A DNA stretch of 64,000 nt from Rhizoctonia solani (Eukaryota; Basidiomycota; Agaricomycetes; Cantharellales; Ceratobasidiaceae), in assembly GCF_016906535.1 (NCBI RefSeq), contig NC_057382.1, positions 1,612,001 to 1,676,000 of the forward strand, in the 5' to 3' direction. The translations under genes and the position numbers were made by a program. The notes under the pieces were generated by a model. The model ran no database searches. It was given only the letters and a program-made list of their open reading frames with translations, and had not been told where the DNA came from. This document shows positions 34,261 through 45,842 of this stretch, in pieces; position 1 is the stretch's first letter; each line of letters opens with the position of its first letter.

Positions 34261-36762
34261 ATGGCGCCTCCAAGTGAGAAGCGTGCGCACGACAGCCATG
34301 TTGTTCAAGATACTAATGCAGAGGCTCGATTGGCCCAAATGGGTTACAAGTTTTTCATTATGTACTATTCTTTATCAAGCTGACCCTACTTGGATGGTAG
34401 ACAGGAAACTACCCCGGAGCTTGTCAATGATCTCGATCCTAGGTCGTAAGTGCTATAGTATTCCACATGGTCCAAGCTAGTTCGCTGATTCGGTCGATCG
34501 AAAATAGTCAGCTTCGCTATCATGGGTTAGTCCTTACGACATCCAACATTCTTCAAATATTGATCATGGTCTGAATGTGTAGCCGTCCCATTTGGTAGCA
34601 GTACAACTTTGGCACTCGCACTGACGGATGGTGGCGCAGTCACCGTGTTATACGGGTATGTTGTGTGGCGCTCGTGTGTGTCATAGGCTGTCTAACATCC
34701 GTACCCAAGATGGATTATTGTGTCTTTAATCTCGCTGGCAATTGCTGCATCACTTGCCGAAATTTGCTCGGTATTCCCAACAGCCGGCGGAGTATACTAC
34801 TGGTCGCACATGCTTGCTTCTCCTCGCTATGCACCAATAGCATCTTGGACAACCGGTTGGTTCGGCCTCGTTGGAAACTGGACAGTCACGGCTAGCATCA
34901 ATTTCTCGCTCGCCCAGCTTATTCTCACGCAATCGGTCTATGGAGAGACGGCTGGGTTGCAACGCCCTGGCAAACTTTACTCTGTTATTGGGCGGTGATG
35001 ATATTCTGCGCTCTCGTAAACGTTTTCGCGAATCGGTGGTTGGACCGGTTAAATACGTGGTGCATTTACTGGACAGCTGTAAGTCCCAGCTTTTCACCGA
35101 TTTATAGTTGTTGAACTTAATATATATACGTTTTGTTCGAAGGCTTCGGTGGTTGTGATCATCGTGACCCTACTAGTGATGGCCGACGACCGCCGCTCTG
35201 GCGAATTCGTGTTTTCATATTATGATGCGAGTGCAGCCGGCTGGCCGAGCGGATGGGCATTCTTTGTAGGCTTGTTGCAGGCGGCATATACCTTGTGAGT
35301 GTGTGGAAATTTTTTGGTGTGGGTTGGCGTGCGGAATTGCCGCATCAAACGTGATTTGCACCGTGCATGCTATCAGTGTATTGGGGTCGGACAAATAGCT
35401 CTCATTCGGATATCGCTTAACCATGGGAGGTTTTCAACAATACGACCGAGCCCAAGTCGGGGCGGTGGCAGACGGGCACTATGCGCGATACGTGGACCTC
35501 CTACGTACTGGATCTTTCAAACCTTTCTGAGCTTCATCAAAAATTTAGACTCTAACTGCCCATTCATATTATTCAGGACCGGATACGGCATGGTCGCAGC
35601 CATGTGCGAAGAAGTCCAAAATCCAGAGCGTGAAGTCCCAAAAGCAATGGTTCTTTCGGTCGCAGCCGCGGCAGTAACAGGTGGATAACATTACCGCAAA
35701 CCCTTCTCTCACTCACTTACACGTCCGCATCAACCAGGAATCATCTACCTAGTCCCTATTCTTTTCGTTCTACCCGATATCCCCACGCTCCTCGGAGTCG
35801 CATCCGGCCAGCCGATGCCGTTGTTGTACAAGATTGTAACAGGCAGTCCTGGGGGAGGATTCGGCTTGCTGTTCCTCATTATCGGAATTGGATTCTTTGC
35901 CGGTATCGGCGCACTTACCGCAGCCTGTAAGTCACGCGGCCATCACATCATCAAGATCAAGCTAAACTGAATTCCCTCCCCCCCCCCCTCCAGCAGATGT
36001 ACATGGGCATTTTCGCGCGATGGGGCTATTCCGTTTTCTAGTGTTTGGTCTCGTGTGAGCGAGCGATATGCGCTCCCTGTATGGGCGCTGGCTCTGTCCA
36101 CGATTGTTGATTGTCTTCTTGGGTTTTTGTATTTGGGATCGAGCGCCGGTTAGTTTTCTTTATGGCGATATGATAAACAGGGTGTATTGACTTGGAGTAT
36201 AGCTTTTAACGCGTTTACTGGGGTGGCGACAATATGTTTATCAGTTTCTTATGGGATTCCGATCTTGGTGTCTTTGTTGCGCGGGAGGAAGTTGGTTAGA
36301 ACGGCGTCTTACAGTTTGGTACGTTTATTACTGCGCTTAAACGAGAGCTGGAACTCATTCGATCCATATTTCTAGGGTAAATTCGGATTCGTGATTAATA
36401 TATTAACTATATGCTGGATCTCGCTGGCCATTGTGCTCTTCACAATGCCCACCGCGATTCCCGTTACCCCACAAACAATGAGTACGCTCGCATACAATAG
36501 CACAAACTAACAAACATCTAACACGCTATCAGACTACGCATCGGTCGTGTTTGCAGGTTTCACAGCCATTTCAGCCGTCTGGTATGTCGTCTGGGGTCGC
36601 AAGCACTACCGCGGCCCACAAGTATCTGCCGCGGACTTTTTGGGAGACGCGGTACCAGTGGCTACCGCCGGCCACCCAGGCACAAAAGAAATCATCCGAA
36701 ACGAGGAGCGATCCTCGAACGAAAAGGTGGACAAGGAAAAGGGCGTTTCCGAGTACAGCTAA
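34261..36762 (+). CDS. GABA/choline-type amino acid transporter (APC superfamily)
   Basis: Twelve-helix transporter related to yeast UGA4/HNM1. Start MAPPSEKRAHDSHVVQDTNA, then PRSLSMISILG, a stretch ending FAIM, then VPFGSSTTLALALTDGGAVT, SLAEICSVFPTAGGVYYWSH (signature of the family), WFGLVGNWTVTASINFSLAQ, TGYGMVAAMCEEVQNPEREV with PKAM, IIYLVPILFVLPDIPTLLG, AFSRDGAIPFSSVWSRV, AFNAFTGVATICLSVSYGIP, ISLAIVLFTMPTAIPVTPQT and the tail KGVSEYS, stop TAA 36760-36762. Introns are mostly 50-60 bp; one of about 280 bp (about 35295-35575) separates QAAYTL from TGYGMVAAM. The conserved EEVQNPEREVPKAM loop and the RDGAIPFS loop make the family assignment firm; the exact substrate (GABA, choline, polyamine) cannot be read from sequence. 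Confidence 0.9.
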
Positions 36763-36910
36763 TGTTGTTGTGTATTGTATTGTATAGTGTACTATATTCA
36801 TCGGATGACGTTTTTGTGAATCGACAGTTGAATTCCGTTGGGGTCCGAGAAACACAGCCACAGGTCATGGGCCAAGGCCCCGCGTGTAGTGGGGCCTGTT
36901 CTGCTCGACC

Positions 36911-37916
36911 ATGAGCTCTGGACCATCCGACCCTTCAGGTTCTGCCAATCCTCCCAGGCCACCCACCACCACCACCCTCTCGACCTGATTCGAACATCCA
37001 ACGAGACAATTCACAACACTTCCGGCCAGGAAGCTCGGAGATCTACCGCAGCTGGAACGCACGGACTCTCCCCGATCGCGCTAACACTGCCAAAATCGAC
37101 GAGCGATGCTGGTTCTACTGTACACAGAGCGTCCAAGACAGATTCCGCTCCAAACGGCCGGTATGCTACACCCTGTGCTGGCGCCGGGCGTTCCCGCACG
37201 AGAGTCACCAGGTCGCGAAAACGCCCCAGGCGATGACTTGGTCTGATTACTGGGCCCTCGAGTCGCGTACTCGTCCACAGAGCGAGAATTTGAAAGAGTG
37301 GGGACCGCTGGCGGGGAGATATATTTTTTCTCAAAGGGCGGTATGTCGCGACAAGACATGTTTGGGATGAAGGGCAGCGGCGTCCCAAGTCCTGTCAATT
37401 TCGTTCCTGGAGTCGGAGACGATCAGCCCGTTTCTGTCAACCAGAAGAGCGCTCCGAATGAGGTCGAAAAGGCTGCGGAACCGGCGGCTAGAGGTGCGCC
37501 ACAGCAGTCCGAGTCCGAGTCAGTCCGGTTCTCTTTCTCTTTTCTTTTTTCATTTTTTGGCTCATCCTGTTGCACAGAACGTACGAAAAAGTCATTGCGC
37601 TTGGTCCATTGCCGTTTCAAATCGCCGATGGGATTCGGGCTGGGTTCGACAAGTATTTCGGACCTACGGGGCGGCTGTTATCCAAGGGTGCGAAGCTATG
37701 GGACGATGGTGTTCCGATAGGGGTAGCCAAGGTGTGTACTCCATATACGTATACGCTATATCTTCGAGATGCTGAAACGGGGGCGCGCCCCAATAGAGCA
37801 TGTACCAACTCGCGATAGCTGGTGAACCATTAGCCCTCGCCAACAAGGCTGTAGACCTTATCATCCGCGGCTCTCGTGGCAATGGTGGATCTGGCGACGA
37901 CAGCACCTCGCTCTAG
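36911..37916 (+). CDS. Uncharacterised small protein, N-terminus unresolved
   Basis: No known family. Coding character is clear in pieces: about 36980-37320 reads RPDSNIQRDNSQHFRPGSSE, then KIDERCWFYCTQSVQDRFRS, KRPVCYTLCWRRAFPHE and MTWSDYWALESRTRPQSENL; about 37350-37510 reads GMKGSGVPSPVNFVPGVGDD; about 37574-37730 reads TYEKVIALGPLPFQIADGIR, AGFDKYFGPTGRLLSKGAKL; and after an intron (37731 to about 37793) the end MYQLAIAGEPLALANKAVDL runs to TAG 37914-37916. A donor gtcagt near 37519 joined to the acceptor before AACGTACG keeps frame. Cys/Trp spacing (CWFYC, CYTLCW) suggests a small folded module. The start at 36911 (MSSGPSDPSG) needs a frame change near 36985, so the N-terminus is doubtful. 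Located between a transporter gene and a BTB gene. Confidence 0.4.
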
Positions 37917-38248
37917 TCACAATTAGCATTTCTCGCATTTCTCGTCTCGCGATTCGGCCGCCATCTTCTCGTACATATCCCATGATAGAGCATTCAATTG
38001 TAACTCTTTGATTTATGTATCATTTAATTTTATAACAGCCCCCATACCCCACATTTGGTCTATCCGACCCCAGAATCAAGTGGCTCCGTTGCCTGTGCCA
38101 AGTTGCGTCAGCAGTGCAGATTCCACGTGGCAAACCATGAACGCATATACAAAGTGCGCCCCTTGAGATCCTTGCTCCCTCCCACAACCTCCCCTCCCCC
38201 CCCCAACTCCACCCCATATGCTCATTGCCCGGACTCGAGAATCCAAGC
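37917..38248. other. Intergenic region
   Basis: 332 bp, C-rich tract near 38194-38206 (poly-C in a CCTCCCC context). Probable promoter of the BTB gene; nothing else seen. Confidence 0.35.
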
Positions 38249-39391
38249 ATGAGCACAACAACCTCGACTTTAGCACCCGTCCTAGCCACCTCGTTTCTCC
38301 AACAAGAAGACAACGAGGACGAGTTTGTCTGGATTTGATGCCCCGGAAGACGAGTTTATTATCACGGGCGGTAAACACGGGCGGTTTTGGTTGGACGACG
38401 GGAACGTGGTTTTGGTTGCCAAGCCTCCTTCCCAGACCCAATTTCGGGTCCACCAGTCGGTCTTATGTGAGTCTATAGCTTTGTATACAATGCTGTAAGG
38501 TAGTATATTGACTTGCTTCTTGAATGAAGCGAGGCAGTCTCCCGTGTTCAAAGAGTTGTTTTCGTATCCTAGTAGAGCCAGGTTCGAAAGGATACATGGA
38601 TGTCCAGTTGTCCCGCTTGGGGATACAGAAGAAGATATAGCAGCCCTCTTATCAGCTGTCTATGACGGACTGTAAGCCACCTCGCCACTCCACCTCACTC
38701 CACCTGCATACCAGCTCTAACACCCCCTTACCAGGACTCTCCAACGAACAACCATCTCAGACGTCGAGACCACATCCGGCCAACTGCGCCTGGCCACAAA
38801 ATACCAAATATCCAGCATCCGGGACAAAATCCTCTCGCACCTCCGAGAAGAGTACCCGCTCGCGCTCTCCGACGTGGACCGCAAACCGCGCGGGAAAGAA
38901 AAGCTGTACGATCCTATCTCGGTCATTCAGCTCGACGTGCCCGAGCTGTTGCCGTATGCATGGTACAGACTCGCTCGCCATTCGTATGCGACTGAAGGCA
39001 GTGGTAGTGGTGATACGAGCCGACTGTCGAACGAGGAAATGAATCGGCTGGTAATAGGCCGCGAAAAGCTGCACGCCCATTTCGTCCAATCGCACTCGCC
39101 GGACCCGTTGCGCCCGCCCTCGAACACCACGCATGCACAGCCCCGCACCCCGACGGCCAGTCGCAGACTGGTGCCAGTCCGCCGCGCAGACGTACTGGAC
39201 GACGAGCGTGCTGCCGCTCGCAGCCTCCACCCTCGATCCGCTCGCAGCGCTCAACAAGCTCGCGCACATCCCCGAGGAGCGGTTCGGGTTTTGTCCTGGA
39301 TGCGCTGGGTGGTGCTCGCGTGTTGCACGAAAAAAGAGCCGAGATTTGGGCTTGTGTTCCGGGTTATTTTGGACTAGGACGAGTCGAATGA
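38249..39391 (+). CDS. BTB/POZ domain protein, with frameshifts
   Basis: Protein-interaction BTB domain of the type greatly expanded in Agaricomycetes. The start MSTTTSTLAPVLATSFLQQE leads to DAPEDEFIITGGKHGRFWLD, DGNVVLVAKPPSQTQFRVHQ and SVL, then an intron, SPVFKELFSYPSRARFERIH, GCPVVPLGDTEEDIAALLSA and VYDGL (core BTB), another intron, and TLQRTTISDVETTSGQLRLA, KYQISSIRDKILSHLREEYP. The C-terminal half has TTSVLPLAASTLDPLAALNK and IPEERFGFCPGCAGWCSRVA. Three points need a one-base change to keep the conserved frame: about 38330 (between NEDEF and SGFDAP), about 39085-39130 (before the Cys/Trp-rich end), and the A6 run at about 39330-39336 (before RAEIWACVPGYFGL). The stop TGA 39389-39391 is that of the corrected frame. 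Either a decaying paralogue or uncorrected sequencing indels. Confidence 0.75.
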
Positions 39392-40108
39392 GACCTTTTG
39401 TGTATCAATATCCCCCCCCCCTTTGGTTCTGTTGTGTTGTTGTTGTACAGTACCCTGGTCTCGCTGTATAATCATCGGTAGTTCTCTGGAATAGCAAAAA
39501 TGGTAATTCATAGCAGAAGCATATATAATCTACAAAAACAGGGATAAAAGGGATGTATGAACCACCGACCCCCGTCTAACTTGCGTGCACAAGAAGACAA
39601 TTGGGTGCTAAGACGTCCAAATCGCTCAGAGCACGGCTTGACACTCGAACTACCGCGTAGAAACAATTGCGCAGAGGTGAGCAACACTGGGGAAATTGCA
39701 GAGCCGTGCCGCCGCACAAAGATCGCTCCCGCCCCAAATTTGGGGAATTTATACTCTCCTCCAGGTGGTCCGTGCATCACGTTCCGAGGAATCTCGCGCT
39801 TAGATAAACGTATGCTTTTTCTGTGGGTCAACATTTGTGCTTTTAACGATTGGGATTGAACAAGTGTAAAAAAATCATGTTGATACACAACACAAACCAC
39901 CAAAGGATATACGATTATACAGAGTTGTTGCCGGGGGAGATGATCAGAACACTATAGAAGGAGAGGGTAGGGTGACAGTTGCGTCCACACAAAACAGAAC
40001 AGGAGTCTTGGTAAATCCAGTGGTGCACCAAGTAGAAAAAACAGAGAGAAAAACCGATCCAGACAAACCGAGAACGTCGTAAAAGAAGAAAAAAGTCGTA
40101 CAGAGGTA
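39392..40108. other. Convergent intergenic region
   Basis: 717 bp. Open frames on either strand (39508-39903 -, 39557-39859 +) have no family features. A C9-10 run lies near 39412-39421. Confidence 0.4.
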
Positions 40109-41387
40109 TTACATGCTGCTGATTTGCAGAGGTGGTCGTCGTTGGGGAGGAACCATTTGGAAGCCAACCTGCGAACAGGTCAGTATTATGCACGGGTGGA
40201 CCAATCGACAAGCTTACCCCGATGTGTGCCATGAATTTGTTGAGCATACGCTCAGTTGGATCGTCGCTCGCATATGTGAGCTCATAATCGTCCAATAGAC
40301 GCTTAGCAGTGTCATCTAACAAACCTCACTGTCAGTATCTTACGTATGTTGTGATTGCACGTGGTGGACGTACTGCTATAAACCAAAGAGCTGCGCGAGA
40401 TCTGCAGGCCACAGGTCACTGACATTGCCATCGGTCATAAGGAGCGCATGCAAAGGCTCTCGGATGGCGGAGCCATGGTTACGAAGTGTAGCATTCGCGC
40501 GACGAGCTTCAGAGTTGTTGAGACACCGCTTGACTTCGGCCAAGTGCCTACGGTGATCTTTGACTTGTTCACGCAGAGCATCAGGGATTTGCTTTTGAAG
40601 CTGTGAGAATTCACATCACATCAGCTGGGTGAAAGGAGAGAAGCAGCGAGAAACGCACCTGCTCCCGAACTTTATCTGCTACATATTCTTCAACCTTTTC
40701 GCGGATCATTTCGAATACATGAGCGCGGAGGTGTTCGGCGATCTGGGGGCGTGTTAGAGCGCGACAAAACAATGGAGTAATTTGTAGGTACCTGGTCTTT
40801 TAGAACGTCCTGTAGGAGACTCTTAATCTCCTGCATACGCTCCTCTTGTTTCCGATCTAAGTGAAAAAAAAAGTATAAGACTCGTGATGGGATCATCCAG
40901 AGTAAAAACATACCTTGCGCATGAACCTGACGACGGAGCTGGTGAATCTGATGACTGGCCTCGACAGCTGGCCCAAGCTGAGCAACACGGCCAGTCTGTT
41001 CGCCCAGATAATCAAATGTGGTCCCGAGCATTCCTGTCCAAAAAGGGTAAATATGAGCTCCCAACACGGCTCTCAAAGGGGCATACCGAGCGTGGCCTGC
41101 ATAGTCTGTCTGAGCTGCTCGAGTCCGGCGACATCGGGGCTCTGCATGGCAGCATGTGCAGTCCTGGGCGGTCCTCCCCCTGACCGGACGCGTGGTCGGT
41201 TGCCGTCCTGTCCGCTGGGTCGGGACTTGCGTGGAACGACCGAGGCATCGTTGCCTTCGCCGTCGAAATCCATTATCGACGTACTAGGCGATGCCGGAAC
41301 TTTTTCGTGTTTGGCAGCAGAGCTCATTTTCAGTGGGGATGGCCTGCGTTCGCCAAGAGAGGGGCGCGGCGTCGTAGAAGGGGCCAT
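40109..41387 (-). CDS. Coiled-coil protein, uncharacterised (basidiomycete-type)
   Basis: No named family recognised. The N-terminus (MAPSTTPRPSLGERRPSPLK) is Ser/Pro/Arg-rich and disordered. After an intron come helical exons: TTFDYLGEQTGRVAQLGPAV with EASHQIHQLRRQVHAQ; DRKQEERMQEIKSLLQDVLK; IAEHLRAHVFEMIREKVEEY; LQKQIPDALREQVKDHRRHL with AEVKRCLNNSEARRANATLR; then MTDGNVSDLWPADLAQLFGL and DTAKRLLDDYELTYASDDPT with ERMLNKFMAHIG. The last exon gives GFQMVPPQRRPPLQISSM and TAA at 40109-40111. Heptad-like spacing and charged residues indicate a long coiled coil, so a structural or adaptor role is likely. Introns of 45-60 bp separate all of these, each with GT-AG borders. Confidence 0.7.
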
Positions 41388-44300
41388 GGCTCTGTCAAGC
41401 GCGTATAATTAGTTTCTAATATCACTTGTCGATATCAGAGAATGATTGCACACCAGTCGTAAAAATCGTCGTCGTCGAGGAGAGGAGAGTGTCGTGCAGC
41501 CAAGCACACGAAAAGGACAATATACGAGGGAACGAGATGGCGGTTCTGTATCGGTTCTTGAACATCCGCGAACCTGGACATGAGGCATCTGCAAGGCTTT
41601 GTTTGTTTGACTCCATCTGATAAAAACAAACAAACAACTGTATTCATTAAAGATTTTCAACGTTTATCCCGTCTCCACACTAGTGCCAGTATACTATAAC
41701 AAGTATATGAGGTGACATCCCTGAGGGGTGTGTTTTCTATCGAGGTAATTTAGTTGTCTCAAGGTCCTAACTCGGATGCGATGTGTTTGTTGTTTTTGAA
41801 ACGGGTGCTCGTGTAACGCCCGTGTGATTGGTTTTGGATACAGCATACAATTATGCTATGCACTACGCGAGAGCTACGCAGCCAAGGCACTGGGGCTGTG
41901 AGCTCTGGCCGCTGCACCTTGGAATGCTTCGGCCGTAAGAGTTCTAAGTGCCTGGCCCAGCACAATGCAAGTCTACTATAGAAATTATCAATTGTATCGA
42001 GTGGAGACACTGACCGTATGAAGCCACCAAGAACTTCGTCACTATCTGGCCACATGCCTTCCACACTAGCACAGCATAAATCAGGTAGTTTGAAAATCAT
42101 AGCACGCGTGGGTTGTAGATAACCCCACTCATCGAATGTTTACGCCCCAAGTATGGTCTCGACACGTGTAGGTTCGAATGTTTATTATGAGTACAGTGAC
42201 ATACTTGGTGGCTGTCCTTGGCCAGAATTTCCTTAAGAAGATATCAAAGTTTTAGGGGGTAGGAGTAGTGTGCGCATATAATCGCTTGTGAGAGGTTGAA
42301 CCTCAGCTGAGTTCCGTTGGTCCTCTTTCTTGAGTCTGTATAGGGTCAAGTAATCTTAGACAAGTATCGCATCATAAGATCATCAATCTCAGTGTGTTTT
42401 AGTGATCCAGATGAAGTAGCCAGTTGCAAGGCCTCTGGATTAGCTATATGGCTAATATGCTAGTAATATTTATCCAATAGAGCGATTCGTGGATATACGA
42501 AGTCGTGCCTGGGCTAATGACATATTATGGTATTAGGATAATAACATTCCTACTGCCGATTAACTATCTCTATGGGTCAGATATGCAATCCTCAATCTAT
42601 AGCCATTGAAATTATTCTCACATATCTGGTCTAGCCGACTCCCAATATGACAGGCATTTTCCTATCTATCAGACCCTAATTTCAGGGTTGTCCTTGTGAG
42701 AGCTACTTCAGCCCCAAGACACACCTGGAGTGATATAGTAAGAATATTGGCACGGTACCATATAATATAGGTGTCGAGGAACGAGGCATAACGATTCAGT
42801 TATAAGAAGCAAGCTCCTTGTAGAGATTTGAATCCGTGACATCTGTGTCTTTTTTTTTGGGGGGGGGGGAGAGTCCTGCTTGGGAATACTGAAGAGACAC
42901 CCCCGCGGAAGCGCGTCTTCATGAGTTTAGACACTTCCTTGTTTGCATTCAATTGCTATTTAATACTCCAAAAGACCGAGTAATCATCCAGAGAACTTCC
43001 CGAAAAACACGTCTTGAAGATGTAAGCGTAGTCGTGACAAATTTAAAGGCCTCGAGTATCTGATAAATCGAAACCGATGAATTTCTTATTCTGGGTCGCG
43101 ACCACCCAGATTATGTCCGAGAGCGAACCAGGTCAACCACAGGCAGCTTGCAGGTCCTTCATAACGGCTCGCGTAGGTATGTGCCCAATATAATAATGAT
43201 GGCGTGTTCCCGGCTTGGTGTTGAGGCACCTAGCTTCAAAATCCAGAATGTTGATCATGTTGATTTTTAATTATTGATCCATTTGTATACTGTCTCGCGA
43301 CAAGTGTATTCTGGGTACCGGTATTAATGATATTTGAAAGACTGCATTCAGGATTTTTGTGTCATATTTGCGGTATCGAACATAATGTGTTTATGAATGA
43401 ATGTCGCACCACTTTGGTGCTTGGGGCGCAATATCATATCTTCCTCAGCCCATCAGCGCGCCAGTGGAGTAAGAATGCAGCGATGAGAGTAACCAGAAAC
43501 AAGGATGGGAATGCTTGTCAAATTAGCCTGAAGGTCTGACCCTATCTAAGGGGCGCGCAACCCCACTGACGACAGAAATCAACGATCGTTTTAAAAACGT
43601 GTTCCAAGTCGTATGGATTGGATCTTGAATCGACTTGAGAAACTTTCTCCGCGGTCACGACAACGAGGGACGGGAATGGCTTCGGATCAGGGTAGGTATG
43701 CATATATGGAAAGCATACCGCAGGCTTCGGTTGATCAGTTACTTGCTATTGCGTTCGATCTACACCACACGCCACGCATTCAAGTTTGTGTGCATCCACT
43801 TCGGTTGATCAGTTACTTGCTATTGCGTTCGATCTACACCACACGCCACGCATTCAAGTTTGTGTGCATCCAGAGTAGAGAGATTTTTGCGAAAATAATT
43901 CGCAGCCAGGTTTCTCAAAAAAGTTAATTGTGGCTCTGTGGTATTCGTTGATTATAAGTTACGCGTATTTACCAATATATTGCCTTCGGACTCAACTATC
44001 TCAAACATGCCTAGGGAGTCGTGGGCTGTTCATTCGACACCCCGGCCCCGGCCGGTGCCGTCTCGAAAGCCCCGATCTTCGGTTGTATAAACAGGCATCG
44101 CTAAATTCCCACACGTGGTAGCGCGTAGTGCCAAGGACATGGAAGCATTGCCTCATAGCGTGTAGAGCGATAGGTCACGGTAGGCCTATAGAGTGGGTTA
44201 CCCGCGGCTTTGGCTTAGATCATATCCCTGTGCAAGCAGAGGGCGGCTTAAACATGATCTTCAATGAAAGTGAATGAAACTGGCTCGAGCTAAACCATAT

Positions 44301-44526
44301 TAGGGGGTACCGAGCGCTGGTCACGAATTGCACTAATTTGAAGATTTCCTTTCGTCCGCTGGCCGATCGTAATATTCAGAAGCCGCATTTCCTTTAATTT
44401 GTGCCATTTCTGCTCTACATGTGGTGGGAATTCAGTTAACAGGCCATTCGCCCTGGCCAGGGATTATAAGTAGCCGAGGGGCACGACTCTCGTGTCTGTC
44501 TTTCCTCCATTGGTCGTCGTTCGCTG
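41388..44526. other. 3.1 kb gene-poor region
   Basis: Most frames are short. A minus-strand frame at 41759-42100 and + frames at 43327-43539 and 43613-43927 show no recognisable domains. The sequence holds T8G10 near 42850-42870, many AT-rich stretches, and the 74-bp tandem duplication at 43725-43872. It may contain relics of mobile elements or dead genes, but I cannot identify any. Confidence 0.45.
43725..43872. repeat. Perfect 2 x 74 bp tandem duplication
   Basis: Bases 43725-43798 and 43799-43872 are identical (starting CTTCGGTTGATCAG, ending TGTGCATCCA). 74 is not a multiple of three, so any frame crossing it shifts. Confidence 0.93.
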
Positions 44527-45173
44527 ATGTTGACGTATCCCGAAATTGGATTCACGCTCACGGTCCTTGGGTCCAGTTTGTACCTATTGTGTAGGGATCG
44601 AGTCTTCAAAAAACCTCCTTTGCGGTGCCTCTTCTCCTGCGGGATCCTACCCAATACTTGGACATGCTCTTGTGCTCCCAACTAATGGATGAGCACCTTG
44701 TTTACGCACAATGGTGCAAGGAACTGAACAGTATGTTCCACTTTTGTTCAGTTTTCCTGGCCAATATTTAGATAATGCAATCTTATAGGCGATATCATTT
44801 CTCTAACTGTGCTCGGGCAAAACATAATCATCGTAAATTCGGTGGAAGTGGCAAGACATCTCCTCGATCAACGTTCGACAATATACTCTAGTCGCCCTTA
44901 CTTGCGTGCCATCTCCGATCCAGACTGTGAGTATCTACTTTTAGAGCTGTCAGACCGCCTGCTGTCCTCGGGCAACCACTTTTGCCCGTCGGCAGTACCT
45001 CCATGCGGCAATGGCCGGTTGGTGAAATAGGAGCCGCCGCGGATTTTTACAAGTTTTCACATTAGGCACAACGTCCACCCTTTGTCACAAAATATTGAGC
45101 CTACTATTTTTTATAGATTAGGCTGGGGCGACAACATTGCCATAATGCACTCTCTTCCGTTTATGGCTACACC

Positions 45174-45474
45174 GTCAAAGATTTAGACGACCCTCTGGTC
45201 CGAGATAGTGCCACGGTGGTCGAAAAATTCACCGTGGCAGCCGTTCCTGCGAGTAGGTTAGTATCCTGTTCGCTCACCTCTAGCCTCACCGTTCCATAGA
45301 CTTCCTCGTCAACTTCATCCCTTGGTCAAAGATTTATGGACTCTGGTCCGAGATAGTGCCACGGTGGTCGAAAAATTCACCGTGGCAGCCGTTCCTGCGA
45401 GTAGGTTAGATATCCTGTTCGCTCACCTCTAGCCTCACCGTTCCATAGACTTCCTCGTCAACTTCATCCCTTGG
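45174..45474 (+). repeat. ~150 bp tandem duplication inside P450 pseudogene
   Basis: 45174-45324 is repeated at 45325-45474, each starting GTCAAAGATTTA and holding CTCTGGTCCGAGATAGTGCC. Small differences: GACGACC against TGGA near the start, and GTTAGTATCC against GTTAGATATCC. The unit spans the end of one exon, an intron and the start of the next exon (FLVNFIPW). Confidence 0.9.
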
Positions 45475-45828
45475 CTCAAGTATGTCCCTGAGTGGTTCCC
45501 GGGAGCTCAGTGGAAGCGCAACATCATTCAGTGGAGGCATCTCAAGGACCATGTTAAGAACTACCCATACGAATGGGCAAAAGCGCAGATTGTGAGTGGA
45601 TGTATGCGGTGTGGTTTGAGTGTCGCTGATGGGCTATGGCTGCAACAGGCATCTGGTTTTGCGGCGCCTTCGATCGTACAGACTCTCTTGGCTTCCGTGG
45701 AGGGAAACCCGAAGGCAAACATGCCAGAGGAAGAGGAAAACCTTAGACGAGTCAGCGTGTCTCTTTTCGGTGGTGCGTTTCCATAGACTTTCATTCATTT
45801 CATGCTTTCCTAACCCGGGTATGGCTAG

Positions 45829-45842
45829 CCGCCGCCGATACC
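45829..45842 (+). other. 14-nt P450 microexon (AAADT motif), copy 2
   Basis: CCGCCGCCGATACC between GGCTAG and GTAAGA; identical in sequence to the microexon of copy 3, kept although the gene is broken. Confidence 0.7.

Noticed and set aside
44040..44080. GC-rich palindromic stretch CCCCGGCCCCGGCCGGTG as an origin or regulatory site
   Set aside because: Short and of simple composition; no supporting context.
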